Below are positions 1-7,493 of a stretch of 28,639 nt of DNA, in pieces (the first letter of the stretch is position 1; every line of letters begins with the position of its first letter). The DNA is from Pseudomonadota bacterium. GTDB taxonomy: Bacteria; Pseudomonadota; Alphaproteobacteria; Rhizobiales; Rhizobiaceae. The notes under the pieces are model-generated. The model saw only the letters and a list, made by a program, of their open reading frames with translations. It did no database searches and was not told where the DNA came from. Where the stretch lies: assembly GCA_023444445.1 (NCBI GenBank), contig JAEXMK010000186.1, positions 1 to 28,639 on the forward strand, written 5' to 3'. The translations under genes were made by a program, and so were the position numbers.

Positions 1-24
1 GCACGGTGGTGTTTGCCACCGTGC
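1..24 (-). terminator. Hairpin after the oligopeptide-binding protein gene, likely terminator
   Basis: Bases 1-9 (GCACGGTGG) and 16-24 (CCACCGTGC) form a perfect 9-bp stem around a 6-base loop. The hairpin sits 9 bases past the stop codon of the minus-strand oligopeptide-binding gene. The U-run expected of an intrinsic terminator would lie outside the window, so only the stem can be seen. Confidence 0.5.
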
Positions 25-33
25 CAGCGCTGC

Positions 34-1629
34 TTATTCTGAAACGCTCAGGAAGCGGCTGAGGTGTTCGTTGGCAGCATTGTCGACCCAACCCTTGACG
101 CGGTTGGAAACCAGCCAGAGATCGGCCTGCGTCAGAAGCGGCGCGACCGGCTGTTCCTTCATGAGGATGGTCTCTGCATCATGCAGCAGCTTCGAGCGCG
201 CTGCCGGATCCTTTTCGTCATAGGATTTCTTCATCAACGCGTCGTATTCGGCGTTGTTGAACTTCGAATAGTTGAAGGTCTTGTTGGAGGATACCGAAAG
301 CGCCAGGAAGTTTTCCGCATCCGCATAGTCGGCAACCCAACCGGCGCGCGCCACGTTGAACTTTCCACCTTCCTGCAGATAGCCATAGTGCGAAGCGACG
401 TCGAGGTTCACCAGCGACACCTTCGCGCCGAACGTGTTCTTCCACATATCCGCGATCGCCGTCGCCACGCGTTCATGGTTCGGGTTGGTGTTGTAGCGGA
501 TTTCGACGGAAAGCGGCTTGCCGCCTTCACCGTAACCGGCCTCCTTCATGAGCTTGAGCGCTTCGTCTTCCCGGTCGAGCTGCGACAGCTTGGCGAAATC
601 GGCCTTCGCCGGCTCGCCGTAGGAATCCATGCCCGGGGGAACCATGGAGTAGGCCGGAACCTGAGATCCGCTGTAAATCTCCTTGGCGAGGAAATCGCGG
701 TCCACTGCCATGGAAAGGGCTTGGCGGACACGCACGTCGTTATACGGCGCTTCGCGGGTGTCGAAGGTGTAATAATATGTCGCGAGCGTCGGCGAAACGT
801 GAACCTGTTCGCCATAGGACTTGCGCAGCCGGTCGATTTGGTCCGCAGAGAAGTTGTATGCGAGGTCCATTTCCTTTGCTTCGAAACGACGAACGGAGGC
901 GGCTTGGTCGTCGATCGGGTAGAAGATGACCTTGTCGATCTTGGTGTTTGATGCGTCCCAGAAGTTGGTGTTTTTGACGACCGTCAGGCTGTCATTGGGA
1001 ACATGCGCTTCGAGCTTGTAAGCGCCGTTCGAGACCATGACACCCGGCTTTACGAAGTCGGTGCCGTTCTTATCGTAGCTCGCCTTCGAGATTGGCAGAG
1101 CCGTCTGGTGAGCAAGAAGTTCAAGGAAGAATGGTGTTGCACGCTCGAGGGTGATCTCAAGGGTCTTGTCATCCACCGCCTTTACGCCCAGCTGGTCAAC
1201 CGGAGTTTCGCCCTTGTTGATCTTTTCGGCGTTCTTGATCGGGTAAAGAATATTTGCATATTTTGCTGCGGTCTTTGGGTCTTCCACACGCTGGTAGGAG
1301 AACACAAAATCTCCAGCCGTTACCGGCGTGCCATCCGACCATTTCGCATCCGCGCGCAGCTTGAATGTGTAGACGGTGCCGTCGTCAGACAGCGTCCAGC
1401 TTTCCGCGGTACCGGGAATGATCTTGCCGGCAGCGTCGTAAATGGTGAGACCTTCAAAAAGGTCTTTGAGGATGAAGGCTTCGATGTTGATCGAGGTTTG
1501 AGCCTGATCGAGCGTCTGCGGTTCCCCGGAATTGCCGCGGTGCAGAACCGTTTCCGCGAGTGCGGAACTGGCGCCGAGCAGAAGCGATCCGAGCAGCAGA
1601 GTAGTGCGAACTGTTGTTGTTATGGACAT
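34..1629 (-). CDS. oppA: Oligopeptide ABC transporter, periplasmic substrate-binding protein (OppA-like)
   Basis: This is a periplasmic solute-binding protein of the SBP_bac_5 (peptide/nickel) family that would capture oligopeptides for an Opp-type importer. The open frame reaches 1794, but the ATG at 1627-1629 is chosen because GGGGAAAG lies just upstream and the product then opens with a clean Sec signal peptide (MSITTTVRTTLLLG, ending near SSALA). That gives 531 residues, the usual family length. Family-typical segments are visible, such as GEPQTLDQAQ at the mature N terminus, the AESWTLSDDG and WSDGTPVTAGDF stretch, and ARAGWVADY in the C-terminal half. No permease or ATPase genes are visible; they may lie beyond the left edge, although the terminator-like hairpin after the stop suggests a single-gene transcript. 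Confidence in the family is high. The exact peptide specificity cannot be read from sequence. Confidence 0.93.
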   Translation of the reverse strand: MSITTTVRTTLLLGSLLLGASSALAETVLHRGNSGEPQTLDQAQTSINIEAFILKDLFEGLTIYDAAGKIIPGTAESWTLSDDGTVYTFKLRADAKWSDGTPVTAGDFVFSYQRVEDPKTAAKYANILYPIKNAEKINKGETPVDQLGVKAVDDKTLEITLERATPFFLELLAHQTALPISKASYDKNGTDFVKPGVMVSNGAYKLEAHVPNDSLTVVKNTNFWDASNTKIDKVIFYPIDDQAASVRRFEAKEMDLAYNFSADQIDRLRKSYGEQVHVSPTLATYYYTFDTREAPYNDVRVRQALSMAVDRDFLAKEIYSGSQVPAYSMVPPGMDSYGEPAKADFAKLSQLDREDEALKLMKEAGYGEGGKPLSVEIRYNTNPNHERVATAIADMWKNTFGAKVSLVNLDVASHYGYLQEGGKFNVARAGWVADYADAENFLALSVSSNKTFNYSKFNNAEYDALMKKSYDEKDPAARSKLLHDAETILMKEQPVAPLLTQADLWLVSNRVKGWVDNAANEHLSRFLSVSE

Positions 1630-1827
1630 TGTTTTCTTTCCCCGTGAGTATTTTAAGCGCACAAACAAGGCCAAATTTCTCCGAAGTGCAACCACAATAA
1701 ATTGTGAGTTGGCGGGGAACCCACAGCTTTGGTGGGGCCAGCGTGCTCTCAGTCTATTGCGCCATCCTCTCTCCGTTGCATGAAATCCAAACAAATGGAT
1801 AGGCAGGTTCCGGCCTGCGGCGTCAAC

Positions 1828-1855
1828 AAAAAAGGGGCGACCGACCGGCCGCCCC
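1828..1855 (-). terminator. Intrinsic terminator of the isomerase/ABC transporter operon
   Basis: Read on the minus strand, GGGGCG (1855-1850) pairs with CGCCCC (1839-1834) and is followed directly by six T residues (1833-1828). It lies 30 bases past the permease stop codon, where the end of the four-gene operon would be expected. Confidence 0.75.
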
Positions 1856-1885
1856 GCTTACTTTTAAACCAGGTGAAAGTGCGTT

Positions 1886-2662
1886 TTATGCCGGTCGTTC
1901 TTCGCCCGCATTCGGCCGCCAGGTAATCAGCTTTTTCTCCGCAACATCGAGAATGAGGTCGATGATGAGCACGAAAACCGCCAGGATGATGATGCCTGCG
2001 AAGACGCCGACCGCGTCGAAATTCCCTTCGGAGCGAGCAATCAGGTAACCGAGGCCTGCGGAAGCGCCGAGATATTCGCCGATGATCGCGCCAACCACGG
2101 CAAAGCCGACGGAGGTGCGCAGTGACGACAGGATCCAGCTCGCTGCAGCCGGGAAGTAGACGTGGCGCAGCAGATCCGAACGCTTGGCGCCCAGAATGCG
2201 GGTATTGGACAGCACGACCGGGTTTACCTCACGCACGCCCTGCATGGCGTTGAAGAAGGTGACGAAGAAAACGAGCGTGACGGCCAGTGCAACCTTTGAC
2301 CACAAGCCAAGACCGAGCCAGAGAACGAAGATTGGTGCCAGAACGACACGCGGAATGGCGTTTACCGCTTTAATGAAGGGATCGAGCACGCGGGCGACGA
2401 AGGGGCTGAGACCGAGCCAGACGCCGGCGCCGACGCCAAGACCGGTGCCGATGACGTAGCCAAGCACGGTTTCGCTGAGCGTGATGCCGACATGTTTATA
2501 GAACCCGGCATCGGCAACCCAGGCGATGACCTGTTTGACAATGTCATAGGGGGCCGGGAAGAAGAAGCGGTCGATGGCACCCGAGGAAACACCAAGCTGC
2601 CATCCGCCCAGGAGAACGACCAGAAGAACGACCTGGATGATACGAACATTAACGGCTTGCAT
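1886..2662 (-). CDS. ABC transporter permease, nitrate/taurine/sulfonate (NitT/TauT, SsuC-like) family
   Basis: Integral membrane subunit of an importer of the NitT/TauT class, 258 residues, with about six hydrophobic segments. The binding-protein-dependent transport signature near the middle to C-terminal half is present around VREVNPVVLSNTRILGAKR, which docks on the ATPase. The frame extends to a GTG at 2683, but the ATG at 2660-2662 is preferred because GGAG stands 7 bases before it. It overlaps the end of the ATPase gene by 14 bases, which implies translational coupling. It is the last gene of the operon isomerase, binding protein, ATPase, permease. The family call is firm. The substrate is unknown; the linked isomerase argues for a carboxylate rather than a sulfonate. 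Confidence 0.9.
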   Translation of the reverse strand: MQAVNVRIIQVVLLVVLLGGWQLGVSSGAIDRFFFPAPYDIVKQVIAWVADAGFYKHVGITLSETVLGYVIGTGLGVGAGVWLGLSPFVARVLDPFIKAVNAIPRVVLAPIFVLWLGLGLWSKVALAVTLVFFVTFFNAMQGVREVNPVVLSNTRILGAKRSDLLRHVYFPAAASWILSSLRTSVGFAVVGAIIGEYLGASAGLGYLIARSEGNFDAVGVFAGIIILAVFVLIIDLILDVAEKKLITWRPNAGEERPA

Positions 2663-3470
2663 AGCTTTTCTCCACTTCGCCACGCAGGGACGCCCAGATA
2701 TCGCGATAGAGCGTCATGAATTTAGGATCGAGTTTGATTTCGGCGACGTTGCGGGGCCGTTCGAGATCGACGGGGAAGCTCTCGATAACGCGGCTCTTCG
2801 GGCCGGCTGCGAGAACGACGACGCGGTCTCCGAGTGCGATTGCCTCTTCCAGATCATGGGTTATCATCACCACCGCACGGCGGTCTTCCTGCCACAGGCG
2901 CAGCAATTCGTTCTGCATCAGGTGGCGGGTATGGATATCCAGTGCGGAGAAGGGCTCGTCCATCAGGATGACCTTCGGCTCGGTGATGAGCGCCTGCGCC
3001 ATCTGCACACGTTTACGCTGGCCGCCTGAGAGCTGATGCGGGAAACGGTCGCCAAAACCTTTCAGGCCGACCTTTTCGAGCCAGGCCGTAACCTTGGCGC
3101 GCCGTTCGTCCTCGGCGACACCCCGGAACAGCAGGCCGAGTTCCACGTTCTGATATGCCGTCTTCCAGGGAAGAAGTGCGTCCTGCTGGAACAGATATCC
3201 GATGGTGTTCTGAACGCCCTGAACGGCCGTGCCGTCGATTGAAACCTTGCCCTGCGCAGGCTTCAGCAACCCTGCGATGGCGTTGAGGATGGTGGATTTT
3301 CCGCAACCGGTGGGGCCAACGATGGAGAGAAACTCTCCATCGCCAACCTTGAGGTTGACGTTTTGAACGGCAACGAACGAACCAAATGCCATGGTCACGT
3401 CATCGATTGCCACCATCGGCTGGGGTTTGAGTTCCGTCACGGGCTCTAGCTTTCTCACTGGCGAAGACAT
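2649..3470 (-). CDS. ABC transporter ATP-binding protein, NitT/TauT (SsuB/TauB-like) family
   Basis: Cytoplasmic ATPase subunit of the same importer, 273 residues. All motifs are intact: Walker A GPTGCGKST at 52-60, Q-loop glutamine at about 95, signature LSGGQ at 147-151, Walker B ILMDEP at about 168-173, and the switch histidine H205 in MITHDLEEA. The DLEEA segment and overall length are typical of the nitrate/sulfonate/taurine subfamily. The first 20 residues form a polar, proline-containing extension before the nucleotide-binding fold. The start ATG at 3468-3470 lies 9 bases after the binding-protein gene stops, and its weak AGGT ribosome binding site overlaps that stop, so expression probably depends on translation from upstream. 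Confidence 0.93.
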   Translation of the reverse strand: MSSPVRKLEPVTELKPQPMVAIDDVTMAFGSFVAVQNVNLKVGDGEFLSIVGPTGCGKSTILNAIAGLLKPAQGKVSIDGTAVQGVQNTIGYLFQQDALLPWKTAYQNVELGLLFRGVAEDERRAKVTAWLEKVGLKGFGDRFPHQLSGGQRKRVQMAQALITEPKVILMDEPFSALDIHTRHLMQNELLRLWQEDRRAVVMITHDLEEAIALGDRVVVLAAGPKSRVIESFPVDLERPRNVAEIKLDPKFMTLYRDIWASLRGEVEKSYASR

Positions 3471-3479
3471 TGCAGGACC

Positions 3480-4481
3480 TCAGTTTCCGCCCTTCGAAGC
3501 CGCAGCCTCGACGAACTTGTTGGTATAGGTGGTGTTGAGATCGATCGTCGCCTTTGCGACCGCATCGTTGAAACTTTTCAGAACGGCGAGTGGCGTTTCG
3601 AGATCGGCCGGCTCGAACTTGCCGTCTTCGGAGAAGATCGCCTTGGCCGCTTCGACAGCCTTGATGTAGGTCTGCTTGTCACCGGACACGAAATCATCTG
3701 GAAGCTTCGCGACGATTTCTTCCGCCGAATGCTGCTTCATCCAATGCAGAGCCCGAACCGTGGCATTGGTGACCTTCTGGATCACTTCGGGATTGGCATT
3801 GATGTAGTCTTGGGTCGCATAAAGGACTGATGTCGGATAGATGCCGCCATAGACGTCCTTGGCGCCCTGATCGCTGCGGGCGTCGATGAGGATCTTGCCC
3901 AGCCCGCGTTCGACGACGATGGTTGCTGCGGGATCGTAGTTCACGAGCAGATCGATCTTGCCCTGCTGCAGCGCGGCGACGGCCGCAGCGCCCGAACCGA
4001 CGCCAATGATGGAGATGTCGTTGTCGCTGAGATTGTGCTGCTTCATGTAGTAACGAATGAAGAAGTCCGACGAAGAACCGGGCGAGGTGATGCCGACCTT
4101 CTTGCCCTTGATTGTCTCAGGCTTGGCCGGGTCAAAGTCGGTGTCGTTCTTGCCGGCGAGAACCAGACCCGAGTTGCGGGCGAGCTGTACGAAGCCCACG
4201 ACATGTTTGTTCTGCGACTGCATCTGGATCGTGTGATCGTAGAAACCGACGGCGACGTCGGTGGAGCCAGCAACCAGTGCCTGGAGCACCTTCGATCCGC
4301 CCTGTGCGAAGTTCTCGGTGGTGACATCGAGCCCTTCGTCCTTATAGAAACCGAGGCTCGCCGCCACGGGGAAAGGCAGATTGTTGAGGTTGTACGAGCC
4401 CACGCTCATTCTGACGGATTCGGCATTTGCAGATGCCGCCAGTGCACAGAGCGCGGCTGTTGCAAGCAGGTATTTACGCAT
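3480..4481 (-). CDS. ABC transporter periplasmic substrate-binding protein, NMT1/SsuA-like
   Basis: Periplasmic binding protein of the NMT1/THI5-like fold, 333 residues, which delivers substrate to the permease and ATPase downstream. A Sec signal peptide is clear (MRKYLLATAALCALAASANA, cleavage near residue 20). The mature protein shows the family pattern: an N-terminal FPVAASLGFYKDEGLDV segment, then GGSKVLQALVAGSTDVAVG, then KGKKVGITSPGSSSDFF. GGGAGGAG stands 8 bases before the ATG, the strongest ribosome binding site in the operon, as expected for a binding protein needed in excess. It is separated by 45 bases from the upstream isomerase. Relatives bind nitrate, sulfonates, pyrimidines, riboflavin or aromatic acids, so the ligand cannot be assigned from sequence alone. 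Confidence 0.9.
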   Translation of the reverse strand: MRKYLLATAALCALAASANAESVRMSVGSYNLNNLPFPVAASLGFYKDEGLDVTTENFAQGGSKVLQALVAGSTDVAVGFYDHTIQMQSQNKHVVGFVQLARNSGLVLAGKNDTDFDPAKPETIKGKKVGITSPGSSSDFFIRYYMKQHNLSDNDISIIGVGSGAAAVAALQQGKIDLLVNYDPAATIVVERGLGKILIDARSDQGAKDVYGGIYPTSVLYATQDYINANPEVIQKVTNATVRALHWMKQHSAEEIVAKLPDDFVSGDKQTYIKAVEAAKAIFSEDGKFEPADLETPLAVLKSFNDAVAKATIDLNTTYTNKFVEAAASKGGN

Positions 4482-4526
4482 GAGGGTCTCCTCCCTGTTT
4501 CATGTTTTGTGTCAATATGGCTGTAT

Positions 4527-5609
4527 TTAAGCTGCGTCTTCAATTGCAGCGGTTGGCTTGGCGAAGGCAAAGCCTTCGAAAAGTCTGCGCGCCGTTCTGA
4601 CAAGCCCGGCGGTTATTGCTCCGTTGCGCATTTCCAGCTGCACGTCGAGGCGGCCGGCGGGGTGTTCGATACGGACTTGTGTCGGCACCGAAAGGCCTCC
4701 AGCTACATCATAGGCAACGGAGCCCTCGGTAACGGCTGCGGTGGCGATTCCGACAGCCCCGGTCGTTGCAAGCGCTGGATGGCAATCATTCGGCATGAAA
4801 TACCGGACGGAAAGCGTACCACCTTTGCGTGCCGGGGCGATAAGCACTGGCTTTGGAATGACCATATCCGTCACGTCGCCCATGCCCATCAGCTTACCGG
4901 CTTCGACGCGGATACGGCTCATGCGCTCGATAAGGTCGCGGTTGGCGGTGAGTGCCTGCGGCTCCTCGTATCCGGTTACACCAAGATCGACGGCGCGCAT
5001 GAGAACCATCGGTATGGCGCAATCGATGGCCGTTACCGCCACGCCGTCGATCATGTCGACGGCTTTGCCCGTTGGCAGCAATTTGCCGGTTTTTGCACCG
5101 GCGGCATCCATGAAGGTCAGGGCGATTGGCGCGGCAAGGCCCGGTACGCCATCGATCGAAGCATCACCAAGATAAATGACCTCGCGACCGCGTGTGGGGA
5201 CTTTCGCCTCGATGATTTTGCCGGTGTTCACGTTGTGAATGCGCACCAGCGTGTCGTTGCCCTTGGCCTCGACAAGGCCCGCCTCGATCGCGAATGGGCC
5301 GACGGCTGCCAGCATGTTCCCGCAGTTCGGTGAATAGTCGACATATTGCCGGTCGGTACGGACCTGGGCAAAAAGATAGTCGATGTCTGCACCTTTTACA
5401 GAGGAAGGACCGATGATCGCCACTTTCGACGTGACCGGATTGCCACCGCCAATGCCATCGATCTGCAGCGGATGGCCCGACCCCATGATTGAGAGAAGAG
5501 CGGCGTCCCGTTGCGCTTGATTGTTGGGAAGATCGGATGCCAAAAAGAACGGTCCACGCGATGTTCCGCCGCGCATCAACACACAGGGTATCTTGAGTAG
5601 ATCGTTCAT
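4527..5609 (-). CDS. galD: PrpF-family isomerase, 4-oxalomesaconate tautomerase (GalD)-like
   Basis: Cytoplasmic isomerase of the PrpF family (diaminopimelate-epimerase fold), 360 residues. The family moves a double bond in unsaturated carboxylic acids: PrpF acts on methylaconitate, GalD on 4-oxalomesaconate in gallate breakdown. The N terminus has the family MRGGTSRGPFF motif. Likely catalytic residues are K62 in NPVTSKVAI and C96 in SPNCGNM, matching the Lys/Cys arrangement known in PrpF. A second conserved block, MPNDCHPALATTGAVG, lies near residue 275. Length and motifs resemble GalD more than the longer PrpF proteins. It is the first gene of an operon with a complete NitT/TauT-type importer and is divergent from a LysR gene. 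No other gallate or propionate pathway gene is in the window, so the substrate is uncertain although the family is not. Confidence 0.82.
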   Translation of the reverse strand: MNDLLKIPCVLMRGGTSRGPFFLASDLPNNQAQRDAALLSIMGSGHPLQIDGIGGGNPVTSKVAIIGPSSVKGADIDYLFAQVRTDRQYVDYSPNCGNMLAAVGPFAIEAGLVEAKGNDTLVRIHNVNTGKIIEAKVPTRGREVIYLGDASIDGVPGLAAPIALTFMDAAGAKTGKLLPTGKAVDMIDGVAVTAIDCAIPMVLMRAVDLGVTGYEEPQALTANRDLIERMSRIRVEAGKLMGMGDVTDMVIPKPVLIAPARKGGTLSVRYFMPNDCHPALATTGAVGIATAAVTEGSVAYDVAGGLSVPTQVRIEHPAGRLDVQLEMRNGAITAGLVRTARRLFEGFAFAKPTAAIEDAA

Positions 5610-5651
5610 GGAGTAGCCTCAATCTTGCATTTGGCGGATCAATTCGCCTCG

Positions 5652-5720
5652 TTGTTGCAATATGAGGAAAGAAGTGTAATCTGTTAAATGCAATGTTCGG
5701 AGGTATTGTTGCGATATGAG
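5652..5720. promoter_or_regulatory. Direct repeat TTGTTGC(A/G)ATATGAG in the isomerase/LysR divergent region
   Basis: The 15-base element occurs at 5652-5666 and again at 5706-5720, differing in one base and spaced 54 bases apart, about five helical turns. The second copy covers the start codon of the LysR gene (5716). This fits two regulator contact sites controlling both divergent genes. Binding is inferred, not shown. Confidence 0.45.
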
Positions 5721-6612
5721 CATTAATTGCGAAATTCTTGATTTGCGGGCTTTTCAAGCAGTGGTTGAATTGGAAAGCTTCCACAGGGCGGCTGATGCGC
5801 TGCATATTTCGCAACCGGCACTGACCCGTCGTATCCAGAAACTGGAGCAGGCCATCGGTGCGCCGCTTCTTGAAAGGACCACGCGCCATGTTGCTCCGAC
5901 GGCGATGGGCCAAGAGGTAATGCCGCTCGTCCGTCGCATGCTGGAAGAGTTTGACGGATCGCTTTTTGCAATGAAGGACGGTGCGCAGCGGCGCGGCCTT
6001 ATTACGATGGCATGCGTTCCGACCGCGGCATTCTACTTTTTACCCACCGTTATCAAAACCTTTAGCCAGCAATATCCGCATATTCGGCTGCGTATCAGAG
6101 ATCTGACGGCAAACGATGGTTTGCAGGCGGTTGCCCGTGGCGAAGTGGAATTCGGGATTAACCTGATGGGTAATTCCGATCCCGATCTGGCGTTCGAGCC
6201 GCTGATCGATGACCCGTTTGTGCTGGCTATGAGGAAAGACCATCCTCTGGCCGCTTTCGAAACGATCGAGTGGGATCAATTGGAGCCGCACCCGCTTGTG
6301 GTTGTTGATCGCTCCAGCGGCAACAGGACGCTTCTCGATGGCGCGCTTGCCCGGCACAATCTAAAGCTGAACTGGTTTTACGAGGTGACCCACCTCAACA
6401 CATCGCTCGGTCTCGTTGAAGCGGGGCTCGGGATTTCCGTGCTGCCGCGATTGGCCACGCCGCAAGATGAGCACCCTTTCATCGTCACGCGACCGATCGT
6501 TAATCCCGTGGTCTCGCGAACGATCGGTATCGTGCAACGGCGCAGCGGCGCGTTGTCTCCGGCCGCGGAAAAATTCGTACAAATGCTGTTGAAGACCTGG
6601 AAGACACCCTGA
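5716..6612 (+). CDS. LysR-family transcriptional regulator, probable regulator of the isomerase/ABC operon
   Basis: LysR-type regulator of 298 residues. The winged helix-turn-helix covers about residues 10-68, with the hallmark ALHISQPALTRRIQKLEQ and LLERTTRHVAPTAMG segments. An effector-binding domain with the periplasmic-binding-protein fold follows from about residue 93. The gene is divergent from the isomerase, with 106 bases between start codons, the classical LysR layout in which the regulator controls the neighbouring operon and itself. GGAGGT lies 11 bases before the ATG, slightly far. The effector is probably the isomerase substrate or a pathway intermediate; this is inferred from position only. 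Confidence 0.9.
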   Translation: MSINCEILDLRAFQAVVELESFHRAADALHISQPALTRRIQKLEQAIGAPLLERTTRHVAPTAMGQEVMPLVRRMLEEFDGSLFAMKDGAQRRGLITMACVPTAAFYFLPTVIKTFSQQYPHIRLRIRDLTANDGLQAVARGEVEFGINLMGNSDPDLAFEPLIDDPFVLAMRKDHPLAAFETIEWDQLEPHPLVVVDRSSGNRTLLDGALARHNLKLNWFYEVTHLNTSLGLVEAGLGISVLPRLATPQDEHPFIVTRPIVNPVVSRTIGIVQRRSGALSPAAEKFVQMLLKTWKTP

Positions 6613-6711
6613 AGGGGCCCTGAAGCTTGCGCCTGGGTCGTGCGCCCGCTTATCTCGCCCGCGACGATACGCAGACAATATGGGTGAGTGGGGAAGTACC
6701 CACCCATGTCG

Positions 6712-6733
6712 AAGGCCGATTGATCGGCCTTTC
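6712..6733 (+). terminator. Hairpin after the LysR gene, possible terminator
   Basis: AAGGCCGA (6712-6719) and TCGGCCTT (6724-6731) form a perfect 8-bp stem with a TTGA loop. The T-run is only three to four bases, so termination may be partial. It lies between the LysR gene and the Nudix gene, whose ribosome binding site begins shortly after. A weaker inverted repeat (TGGGTG/CACCCA) lies at 6681-6706. Confidence 0.45.
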
Positions 6734-6759
6734 AAAGACAGATTAGACGAGGTGAGTTG

Positions 6760-7356
6760 ATGAATGAAAGTGTTTACCGCCCGATTTCCGAACGTGTGTT
6801 GGCGGATGATTGGGGCCGGCTGACCAAATATGAATATGAACTCCGGCTACGGGACGGCAGCTGGCAGAGGCAGACCCGGGAGGCATATGATCGCGGCAAC
6901 GGCGCGACTTGCCTGTTGTACAATCCGGCAAGCGGCCATGTCCTTCTGACCCGCCAGTTCCGATTGCCTGTTCTTTTGAATGGCGGGCTGGAATCACTGA
7001 TCGAGACACCGGCAGGACTGCTCGAAGGTGCGGAACCGGCGACACGTATGCGAGCGGAGCTGATGGAGGAAACCGGTTACCAGGTTTCCGCACTCACACA
7101 CCTGTTCGATATTTATATGAGCCCCGGCTCGGTCACCGAATATCTCGCCTTTTTCCACGGCGAATATACCGACACCCACAAGGTGGGCGCAGGCGGTGGT
7201 TCGGTTGAAGAGGGGGAAGATATTGATGTGCTTGAAATTCCCCTGCCGGAGGCGATGCGAATGATCGACCGTGGCGATATTCGCGACGCCAAGACGATCA
7301 TTCTGCTCCAACATCTTGCCATCCGGCTTTTACAGGAAAAACACGGAGCGCTCTGA
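6760..7356 (+). CDS. nudK: Nudix hydrolase, GDP-mannose pyrophosphatase NudK-like
   Basis: Cytoplasmic Nudix hydrolase of 198 residues. NudK-type enzymes cleave GDP-mannose and related nucleotide sugars, and ADP-ribose pyrophosphatases are close relatives. The Nudix box runs through AGLLEGAEPATRMRAELMEE and then TGY, with the acidic residues that bind the divalent metal in place. The arrangement around the arginine is the variant I associate with NudK rather than the exact textbook consensus. Other family-like segments are LLTRQFRLPV before the box and SPGSVTEYLAFFHGEY after it. The ATG at 6760 is preferred to the TTG directly before it, with GAGGTGA upstream. The gene appears to be transcribed alone, followed by a GC-rich hairpin. 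There is no functional link to its neighbours that I can see. Confidence 0.85.
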   Translation: MNESVYRPISERVLADDWGRLTKYEYELRLRDGSWQRQTREAYDRGNGATCLLYNPASGHVLLTRQFRLPVLLNGGLESLIETPAGLLEGAEPATRMRAELMEETGYQVSALTHLFDIYMSPGSVTEYLAFFHGEYTDTHKVGAGGGSVEEGEDIDVLEIPLPEAMRMIDRGDIRDAKTIILLQHLAIRLLQEKHGAL

Positions 7357-7392
7357 TCCCGATCTATAGAGACCCGCACATCAGTTTTCCGA

Positions 7393-7412
7393 CCCGGCGC
7401 AACAGCGCCGGG
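7393..7412. terminator. GC-rich hairpin between convergent genes
   Basis: CCCGGCGC (7393-7400) and GCGCCGGG (7405-7412) form a perfect 8-bp stem with an AACA loop. It lies between the convergent ends of the Nudix gene and a LysR gene and may terminate both. No clear T-run follows on either strand. Confidence 0.45.
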
Positions 7413-7493
7413 CTGAACTCTCATTATTTTGAAGTGGCAAACCGCCAAGGATCTCCAGAACCCCTTCCGCCTCGATCAGCCCCACCCCGGCGA

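Noticed and set aside
64..951. A 295-codon plus-strand frame opposite the oligopeptide-binding gene
   Set aside because: The minus strand encodes an intact, full-length OppA-type protein with a signal peptide; the plus-strand frame shows no family features.
4035..5333. A 432-codon plus-strand frame across the binding protein and isomerase genes
   Set aside because: It spans two well supported minus-strand genes and the gap between them, and its product is low-complexity in the way typical of antisense frames in GC-rich DNA.
7437..7493. Possible gene remnant after the Nudix gene
   Set aside because: The short stretch before the LysR stop has an open reading in one frame but is too short and shows no recognisable family segment.
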